The position numbers and the translations under genes are program-made. The notes beneath the pieces are model-generated. The model was not told the origin of the DNA, searched no databases, and saw only the letters and a list, made by a program, of their open reading frames with translations. Shown piece by piece: positions 50,953-59,100 of a DNA stretch of 64,000 bases (positions are counted from its first letter, which is position 1; every line of letters begins with the position of its first letter). Source of the stretch: Deltaproteobacteria bacterium. GTDB taxonomy: Bacteria; Myxococcota; Kuafuiibacteriia; Kuafuiibacteriales; Kuafuiibacteriaceae. Where the stretch lies: contig JADJBV010000002.1 of assembly GCA_016703535.1 (NCBI GenBank), positions 2,170,001 through 2,234,000 on the forward strand. Direction: 5' to 3'.

Positions 50953-51533
50953 TGTTGCACCTGGCCGTCGCCACCACCGATCCGACCTGGGCCACTCGAG
51001 CCGCCGCGGCCTTGCCGGTGGTCCTGTTGGACCACGCCCACTGCGAAAAGAAGGCGGCCTCGACCGCGGTGAACCTGATCTTCCGTTATCCCGATCGCCC
51101 CCAGCTGATGTTGCCCTTGTCTCGGCTGGCCCGAGAGGAGTTGGCCCACTTCGAGGAGGTGCTGGAGCAGCTGGCGGCCCGCGGGATCCCGTTTGGTCGA
51201 CAACGCCCCAGCCCCTACGCCGGCAAGTTGATGGCCTGCCTGCGGGAGAAGGAGCCGGCGCGCCTGCTCGACACGTTGTTGTGTTGTGCCTTCATCGAGG
51301 CCCGGAGCTGCGAGCGGATGAAGTTGTTGGCCGAGGCCCTGACCGATCCGGAGCTGATCAAGCTCTACAAGGGGCTTTTGGCGGCCGAAGCTCGGCACCA
51401 TCAGCTCTACCTGGAGTTGGCCTTGACCATCGCCCCCGAGGCCGAGGTGGAGGCGCGCTTGGCCGAGATCGGCGCCCACGAGGGACGGGTGATCGCCGAG
51501 GGGCCGACCGAACCGCGGCTCCACAACGCCTGA
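50952..51533 (+). CDS. miaE: tRNA 2-methylthio-N6-isopentenyladenosine hydroxylase
   Basis: 193 aa, start ATG 50952 overlapping the previous stop (TGATG). MiaE hydroxylates the isopentenyl group of ms2i6A37 in tRNA using a di-iron centre. The ligand-bearing helices are visible: LLDHAHCEKKAASTAVNLIF, LAREELAHFEEVLEQL, CAFIEARSCERMKLLAEAL and LLAAEARHHQLYLELAL. The length matches the family. It probably depends on miaA and miaB elsewhere in the genome. Confidence 0.93.
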   Translation: MLHLAVATTDPTWATRAAAALPVVLLDHAHCEKKAASTAVNLIFRYPDRPQLMLPLSRLAREELAHFEEVLEQLAARGIPFGRQRPSPYAGKLMACLREKEPARLLDTLLCCAFIEARSCERMKLLAEALTDPELIKLYKGLLAAEARHHQLYLELALTIAPEAEVEARLAEIGAHEGRVIAEGPTEPRLHNA

Positions 51534-51570
51534 GGTGACGCGCCGCTCAAACCCGGCTAAAGGGCCAGGC

Positions 51571-52053
51571 ATGGCGACCCGCCACTGGCTCTTCAAGTCC
51601 GAGCCCGAAGTCTTCTCCTTCGACGACCTCTGGAAGGCCAAGGGCCGCACCACCTCCTGGGACGGGGTGCGCAACTACCAAGCCCGGAACCTCTTGAGGG
51701 ACGAGATCAAGAAGGGGGACCTGGTCCTCTACTACCACTCCAACGCCGATCCCCAGGTGGTGGTGGGTGTATGTGAGGTCGTGAAAGAGGGGCATCCGGA
51801 CCTCACCCAGTTCGACCCGAAGTCGGACCACTACGATCCCGACGCCGAAGAAGGGAATCCGCGGTGGTACGTGGTCGACATCAAGGCCAGGGACCGCTTG
51901 GAACGGCCGGTCTCCTTGCCCGAGCTCAAGGTGGCCAAGGGGCTGGACGGCCTGATGTTGACCAAGAAGGGCTCGCGGCTGTCGGTCCAGCCGGTCAGCC
52001 CTGAGCACTTTGCGCGCATTCTCGAAATCGCCCAGGAAAAGCCGAAAAAATAG
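51571..52053 (+). CDS. EVE-domain protein
   Basis: 160 aa from ATG 51571; the frame is open 12 codons further upstream. It is a single EVE domain related to THYN1 and bacterial YTH-like readers: HWLFKSEPEVFSFDDLW, TSWDGVRNYQARNLLRD, KGDLVLYYHSN, PRWYVVDIKARDRLERPVSL and GLMLTKKGSRLSVQPVS. EVE domains bind modified bases in DNA or RNA. No restriction genes lie nearby, so a housekeeping RNA role is possible. TAAAGG lies 7 nt before the ATG. Confidence 0.9.
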   Translation: MATRHWLFKSEPEVFSFDDLWKAKGRTTSWDGVRNYQARNLLRDEIKKGDLVLYYHSNADPQVVVGVCEVVKEGHPDLTQFDPKSDHYDPDAEEGNPRWYVVDIKARDRLERPVSLPELKVAKGLDGLMLTKKGSRLSVQPVSPEHFARILEIAQEKPKK

Positions 52054-52096
52054 GCAAATTGGTGCCCTGCCGCTCCAGTTGGGCCGAGGGCGTCCG

Positions 52097-52921
52097 ATGT
52101 GTATCGGAGTGGATGTTCTGCTCCCGGCTCGACCGAGTCGACTCACCTGTTATGTCTCGGACGGCGTGATCTTCGAGGCCCCGGTCCAGCGGCTGACCGC
52201 GACCGGAGTTTTCGTGCCCTGCACCCGGGACGACCTCCAGCTGACCAACGAGGTCCGGGTCGACTTCCACAGCGACCCCCCGATCAGCTTCCACGGCACG
52301 GTCTCCACTTGGGTGCGGGGCCGTGGCGTCCGCATCGAGGCCGGCTACAACACGCCGACCGAAGTCCTGGACGTGCTCTCGCGTTGGGCCGCCGAAGATC
52401 CCCAAAGTGGGGACCTGCCCAGGGTCGAGGCCCGAGAGCCGACGCCGGTGCCACGCCTGCCGCCACCTCGCTTGCCGACGCCGGCCCCCAAGGCCGCCCC
52501 CACGCCGGCCCTGGAGGCTTCGGCGCCCGCGAAGACCAGCAAACAACCGATCACCGACACCCGACGCCTGCTGATCGTCGATGACGATCCCGGCATCTTG
52601 AAGATGTTGCACCGTCGGTTGTCCCGCTTCGGCTACGACATCGCGGCGGTCGACTCGCCCCCCGACGCGCTGGAGCTCCTCCATAAACAGGACGTGGACG
52701 CGGTGTTGCTCGACTGGATGCTCCCGACCATCCCGGGCTACGACATGCTCAAAGAGATCAAGCAGGAGCACCCGGGCCTCCCGGTGGCGGTTGTCTCGGG
52801 ATCTTTGTGGTGGCAAAACGCCGAGGCCGAGCTGTTGACCTTGGGCGCCTCTCGCGTGTTCCCCAAGCCGATCGACCTCGAGGCGGTGGCGGCCTGGTTG
52901 GAAGTCGCCACTCACCGCTAA
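52097..52921 (+). CDS. PilZ-like/receiver-domain protein
   Basis: 274 aa from ATG 52097. The N-terminal about 110 residues look like a PilZ-type beta barrel (GVIFEAPVQRLTATGVFVPC, RVDFHSDPPISFHGTVSTWV) without the usual Arg motif, so c-di-GMP binding is doubtful. A Pro/Ala linker (about 120-180) leads to a receiver domain with LLIVDDDPGILKML, phosphoacceptor AVLLDWMLPTIPGYD, VAVVSGS and VFPKP. It has no output domain beyond this. It is likely phosphorylated by a histidine kinase encoded elsewhere. Confidence 0.82.
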   Translation: MCIGVDVLLPARPSRLTCYVSDGVIFEAPVQRLTATGVFVPCTRDDLQLTNEVRVDFHSDPPISFHGTVSTWVRGRGVRIEAGYNTPTEVLDVLSRWAAEDPQSGDLPRVEAREPTPVPRLPPPRLPTPAPKAAPTPALEASAPAKTSKQPITDTRRLLIVDDDPGILKMLHRRLSRFGYDIAAVDSPPDALELLHKQDVDAVLLDWMLPTIPGYDMLKEIKQEHPGLPVAVVSGSLWWQNAEAELLTLGASRVFPKPIDLEAVAAWLEVATHR

Positions 52922-52933
52922 ACTTCGGGGCCG

Positions 52934-53140
52934 CTACTTGGCGGTCACCCGCAACGAGATGCGGCGGTTTTTGCCGCGGCACTCTTCGGTGTCGTTGGTC
53001 GGACACACGAAGTGGTTGGCGCCGTAGCCCTCGGGATCGATGCGCTTCTTTTCGATGCCCAGGTCAATCAGGTTCTGAGCCACGTTCTTGGCCCGCCCGG
53101 TGGAGAGTCCACTCTGGCCCGCGTCGATGGCGAGCCCTGG
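52934..53140 (-). pseudogene. OmpA-like C-terminal domain remnant
   Basis: The minus strand just past the giant gene encodes 68 residues ending in TAG (52936-52934) that match the end of an OmpA-like peptidoglycan-binding domain: GQSGLSTGRAKNVAQNLIDL, IDPEGYGANHFVCP and CRGKNRRISLRVTAK. A TAG at 53143-53141 is in frame directly upstream and no start codon with a Shine-Dalgarno is seen. The sequence is not a copy of the giant protein's own OmpA end. It is probably the left-over 3' end of a deleted gene. Confidence 0.7.
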
Positions 53141-53154
53141 CTAGACCCGTGGGA

Positions 53155-56100
53155 TCATCGCTCCTGGATCTCGACCTCGGCGCCTTCGACGTGGAACTCG
53201 ACCCGACGGTTTTGGGCCCGATTGTCTGGGCTGTTGTTGGGGACCAGCGGTTGAGTTTCGCCGAAGCCCGCGGGCTCTAGCAGACCTTGGTCCACGCCTT
53301 GGGCGACCAGGTAAGCGACCACACTCTTGGCCCGCTTCTCCGAGAGGCGCAGGTTGCCCGAGTCGTTGCCGACGTCGTCGGTGTGGCCTTCGACCCGAAC
53401 CTTGGTCAACTTGTTCCGCTTGATCACCGCGGCCACGTCGTTGAGGAGCGCGTAGGAGCGGGCCTCGATCACCGCCGAGCTGGTCTTGAAGTAGACCTTG
53501 TCCAAGATCTCGATCCGCTCACCCTTCAGCACCGCCAGCTGCTTCTTGGCGCAGCCGCCGTTCTCCAGGACCCCCGGCTCGTCGGGGCACTGATCCAGGC
53601 GATCGGCGATGTTGTCGTGGTCTCGATCGGTGTCGGGGCAGCCCTTGTTCTCCTTGACCCCCGGCGCCGAAACGCACTTGTCGGCCACGTCGAGCACGCC
53701 GTCGGCGTCGTTGTCCGGATCCGGGCAGCCGTCTTGGTCCTCCCACTGGTCCACGTCTTCGGCGTCGTTCGGGCACTGATCGGCCTTGCCGCGCAGACCG
53801 TCGCCGTCGGGGTCGGGCACCTCGTCGGGGCAACCGTCCTGATCTTCGTGTTCGTTTTGGGTCTCGGGCTCGAGGCGACACCGATCGGCGGTGTCCGGGA
53901 TCTGGTCGCCATCGTCGTCGGGATCGACGCAGCCGTCTTGGTCTTCGAACTCGTCCTTGTCCTCCGCCACGTCCGGGCAGGTGTCGTCCGGATCGTTCAA
54001 GCCGTCGCCGTCGCTGTCGGTGGGCGGGGCCCAGGTGTAGCGCAGGCCGAGCAGGGCCCGGAAGTCGGGGGTGCCGTAGGCCTTGGTGAGGCCCACGCCG
54101 CCCGCGGCGTAAGCGGTGAGGGGGATCGGGAAGTCGTAGGCCAGGCCAAAGTCGAGTTCGCTGGCGACCGCCTCCGCGGACTCGAAGGCCAGATCCAACA
54201 CCGTGGCCATCGAATAGGAGAGGTCCAGCTCCAGCGGCGGGCCGCCCACCTCCGCCAGCCGGGCGCCGAGGCCGACCTTCAAGAAGAACTCGTCATCGAC
54301 GGCGAGGTTCACGAAGTCGACCTTGTTGCGCATTCGAAAGCCGACGTTGCCGGCCAAGCGCATCAGGCCAAAGCTGCGAGAGGCCAAGAGGGCCGGGCGG
54401 AAGCCCACGGTGTCGTCGCCGAAGTAGGCCTCTTCGGTGGCGGTGGGCAAAGACACCGCCGCCATCACCGCCAGGTCCAGGCCCTGATCGGCCTGGCGCA
54501 AGATGCGGATCTTGGGGATCAGCCTCAGATCTCCGAGGCCAGCGCTGCTCAACTCCGGGAGGGTCCCGACCACCCCGGGCAAGAGGTCACTGCGGCTCTG
54601 GCCGAGGATCACCGGCAAGGCCAAGCCCAGCTCCACCCACTCGAACAGGGCGATGGCCCCGCCGACCTCACCACCCCAACGGGAGGCGACCAGGGAACCT
54701 TGGCGTTCGTCGTCGCTCTCTCGATAGAGCACCAAGGGGTCGTTGGCGTAGCCCATCCACAACCAAACGTTCCACGACAAATGCCGTGGAACACCGGCCC
54801 ACTCGGTGTCCAGAATGCCGCCCCGATCGATGGTCAAGGCGAAGCGTTCGATGCCGAAGCTCCTTCGCTCCGGCACGTTCTGGGCGTTGGCCTGCTGGGC
54901 TGCCGCGCCGGTCGCCAACAGGAACACCAGCGCCGTGGTGACCCGCCGCCGTAGGCCTGAGGTGCGCACCGGCGCCGCTAGAAGTGCCCTCCGGCGCCCG
55001 AACACGCCGAACGCGAGCAGAAGCAGCCCAACTGCCACCGAGCCGAGGGGCCCTGGAGTCGGCCCGTGGGAGGTCGAACAACCACAGCCGCCCCCCGCCA
55101 GGCCGATCCCGTCGACGACGCCGTCGCCGTTGTCGTCGACGTCGCAGCCGGCCCCTTGGCCGTCAGCGTCCAGGTCCAACTGATCCGGGTTGGGCAGGGC
55201 CGGACAGTTGTCGCTCCCATCGGGGACGCCGTCGCCGTCTTGGTCGGCGCTGCCCAGCTGATCGTCGGCCGGGTTGAGCGGATCTCGTTCACCGTCGTCT
55301 TTGCGCCCGTTTTGGTTGGTGTCTTCGTCGCCGTCTTCGGCGCCGCCGTTGTCGGTGTCCGGGTCGACCGCCGAGGTGGTGGTGCCCGGATCCGCGTCCG
55401 GCACGAAGAAGCCCGCCCCGACGTTGGTGTCGGCGTTGGGGGTGGTCACGCCGAGTTCGGTGCCGTCGAAGAGGCCGTCGTCGTCCGAGTCGGGATCCAG
55501 CGCGTTGATCGCGCCGTCCTGATCGCCGTCGACCCCGGGGTTGGGTTCGTCGCCGTCGAGCACGCCGTCGTCGTCGCTGTCGGCGTCTTGGGGATCGGTG
55601 CCCAGGTCGGCCTCTTCGTCGTCGCTGAGGCCGTCCTGGTCCGAGTCGGTCGGGGCCTGGTCGTCGCTGCCCAAGTTGGGATCGGTCTCGCCGCCGTCGA
55701 TGCGGCCGTCGTGGTTGGCGTCTTCGGCGCCGTCGTCCACGCCGCCGTCGTCGGTGTCTTTGTCGAGGGGATCGGTGGTGGTGGTCGGATCTTGATCCGC
55801 CACGAAGGCTCCGGCGGCGACGTCGGTCCCGGTCCCCGGGGTGGTCACGCCCAGCTCGGTGCCGTCCAAGATCGCGTCGTTGTCGCTGTCCGGATCCAGG
55901 GCGTTGATCAGACCGTCGCCGTCGCTGTCCACCCCGGGCCGCGGTTCAGCGCCATCTTTTATGCCGTCGTCGTCGCTGTCGGCGTCATCCGGATCGGTGC
56001 CGAGCTGGACCTCGACGTCATCGGGCAAACCGTCGCCGTCCCGGTCGTTGGCTTGGTCGTCGCTCGGGTCCAGCGGATCCCGCTCCCCCGGATCCCGTTG

Positions 56101-59100
56101 GCCGTCGAGATCCAGGTCCTCGAGGCCGTCCGAGAGGCCGCCGCCGTCGCTGTCCGGATCCACCGCCGAGGTGGTGGTGTTGGGATCGGCGTCGGGCACG
56201 TAGTTCCCCGCCGCCACGTCGGTGTCGGCGTTGGGTTGGGTGACGCCCCGTTCGGTGCCGTCGAAGAGTCCGTCGCCGTCGCTGTCGGCGTCCAGCACGT
56301 TCACTCGGCCGTCGCCGTCGGTGTCGTGACCCGGGTTGTTCTCTTGGCCGTCGATCACCCCGTCGTCGTCGCTGTCGGCGTCCGCCGGATCCGAGCCGAG
56401 GGCGGCCTCTTCGTCGTCGCTGAGGCCGTCGCCGTCTCCATCGGTCGGGGCCACGTCGTCGGCGGCCAGGTTGGGGTCGGTCTCGCCCGCGTCGATGCGC
56501 CCGTTGTGGTTGGCGTCTTCGGCGCCGTCCTCGACCGAGCCGTCATCGCTGTCGGCGTCGAGGGGATCGGTGGTGTTCGACGGATCCGCGTCCGGCACGA
56601 AGGCGCCGCTCGAAGCGTCGGTGCCCGGGCCGGCCACGGTGACGCCCAACTCGGTGCCGTCGAAGATCCCGTCGTCGTCGCTGTCCGGATCGTTGGCGTT
56701 GACCAAGCCATCCCCGTCGCTGTCGACGCCGGGCATCCGTTCACTGCCATCCCCAACGCCGTCGTCGTCGCTGTCGGGGTCATCCGGGTCGGTCCCGATC
56801 GCCACCTCTTCATCATCGGGCAGGCCATCCCCGTCCCGATCGTTTTCACAGGCGTCGCCGATCCCGTTGCTGTTGCCGTCGATCTGGTCGGTGTTGATCA
56901 CCGTCCGGCAGTTGTCGGTGCCGTCGACGATGGTGTCCATGTCGCTGTCCAGGTCTCGGAAGTCCGGGGTCCCGTCGCCATCCGAGTCGACCGGCGGCGT
57001 GGTGCCCAGGTTGTCCCCGGCCTCGTCCTCGTCGTTGACCCCGTCCATGTCGCTGTCCAGGTCCAGGTAGTCAGCGGTGCCGTCGTTATCGGTGTCGACC
57101 GGGGCCGTACCCAGGTTGGTGTCGCCGGCTTCATCCCGGTCCAAGATCCCGTCGTCGTCCGAGTCCAGGTCCTGGAAGTTGGGGGTGCCGTCGCCGTCGG
57201 TGTCGCCGGTGCCCTCGACGTCGTCGGGGATGCCGTCGCCGTCGGTGTCCAAGAGGTCGTCGTTGCGGTTCCTTGGGTTCCGTTCGCCGGCGTCGACCCG
57301 ACCGTTGCGATCGGCGTCTTCCACGCCGTCGTTGACCGTGCCTCGATCGGTGTCGGCCAAGACGGGGCTGGTCGTGGTGGTGGGATCCGCGTCGGCGCGG
57401 AAGTTGCCCCGGGCCACGTCGGTGGCGGTGCTGGTGGTGGTCACGCCCAGTTCGGTGCCGTCGAAGATCCCGTCGCCGTCCGAGTCCGGATCGAGGACGT
57501 TGATCGTGCCGTCGTTGTCGCTGTCGTCGGCGTAGTTGGGTTCGTCACCGTCCAACACGCCGTCGTCGTCGGTGTCCGCGTCGTTGGGATCACTCCCCAG
57601 CCGCACCTCTTCGGCGTTGGACAGGCCGTCGCCGTCGGTGTCCGCCGAGGGCAGGCGGTCGTCGCTGGGATCCAGGGGGTTGCGTTCCCCAGCGTCGACC
57701 CGGCCGTTTTTGTTGGTGTCTTCGGTGCCGTCCCGCAAGCCGCCCCGGTCGGTGTCGGGATCGATCGGGCTGGTGGTGGTGGTCGGATCCGCATCGGCCA
57801 CGAAGTGCCCGGCCGCGACGTCGGTGTCGGGACCGGCGGTGGTCACGCCGAGCTCGGTGCCGTCGTAGAGGCCGTCGTTGTCCGAATCCGGATCCAAAAG
57901 GTTGGGCGCGCCGTCGGCGTCAGCGTCGGCGGCGAAGTTGGGCTCTTCGCCGTCCCGCACCCCGTCGTCGTCGCTGTCGGCGTCGTTGGGGTCGCTGCCC
58001 AGCTCCGCTTCGACCACGTCCGGGAGGCCGTCCCCGTCGGTGTCGACCAAGGCCGGGACGTCGTCGGCGGCCAAGTTGGGGTTCCTTTCGCCGAGATCGA
58101 CCCGCCCGTTGCGGTTCAGATCTTCGGCGCCGTCGTTGACCGTGCCGTTGTCGGTGTCGGCGTCCAGCGGATCGGTGGTGCTGGCCGGGTCTTGGTCGGC
58201 GAGGAAGGCGCCTCGGCTCAGATCGGTGTCGGCGTCCGGCGTGGTGCGGCCGAGTTCGGTGCCGTCGTAGAGGCCGTCGTCGTCGCTGTCCACGTCTCGG
58301 GCGTTGATCAACCCATCCCCGTCGCTGTCGACCAGGGGCGAAGGCTCCGCGCCATCGGGCGCGCCGTCGTCGTCGGTGTCGGCGTCGTTCGGATCGGTCT
58401 CGTTGGCGTCCTGGAAGCCGTCCCCGTCGGCGTCTTCGTCACCATCGGCCAGGCCGTCGCCGTCGGTGTCGGCGGCGTTGGGGTTGGTGGTGCTGGTCGG
58501 GTCGGTGTCGGGGACGAAGGCTCCTGCACCCGGATCAGTGTCCGGGGTCTCGGCGGCGGTCAGGCCCCGTTCGGTGCCGTCGTGGAGGCCGTCGCCATCG
58601 GTGTCCGCCTCGACCGGTGAGGACTCGCCCGGGTCCAACACGCCGTCGCCGTCGGCGTCTTCGGTGCCGTCCAACAAACCATCGTCATCGCTGTCGGCAT
58701 CCAGCGGCGAGGAGCCCCAAGTGTCCACCTCGACGCCGTCCCCCACGCCGTCGTCGTCGCTGTCCGGATCGTTGGGATCGGTGCCCAGGCCCCCTTCGCG
58801 CACGTTGGTCAGGCCATCGCCGTCGTCGTCGGCGCCGACCTCGATCTGCACCGTCGCCGTGTCGAAGCCGCCGTTGCCGTCGCTCACCGTGTAGGTGAAG
58901 CTGTCGGTCCCGACAAAGCCGGGGTTGGCGGTGTAGGTGATGGTGCCGTCGCCGTTGATCACCGCCGTGCCGTTGGCGGGCAGGCTGACGCCGTCGATCG
59001 CCAGGGTGTCGCCGGCGTCGGGATCTTGGTCGTTGCCCAACGCCGCGATCACCACCGACTGACCCGGATCGGCCTCGGCCTCGTCATCGGCCGCCACCGG

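Noticed and set aside
55066..58620. A very long plus-strand open frame (1184 codons) opposite the giant adhesin, Val/Gly-rich.
   Set aside because: It mirrors the Asp codons (GAC/GAT read as GTC/ATC) of the repeat-rich minus-strand gene. It has no signal, domain or start site, and the minus-strand product has clear domains.
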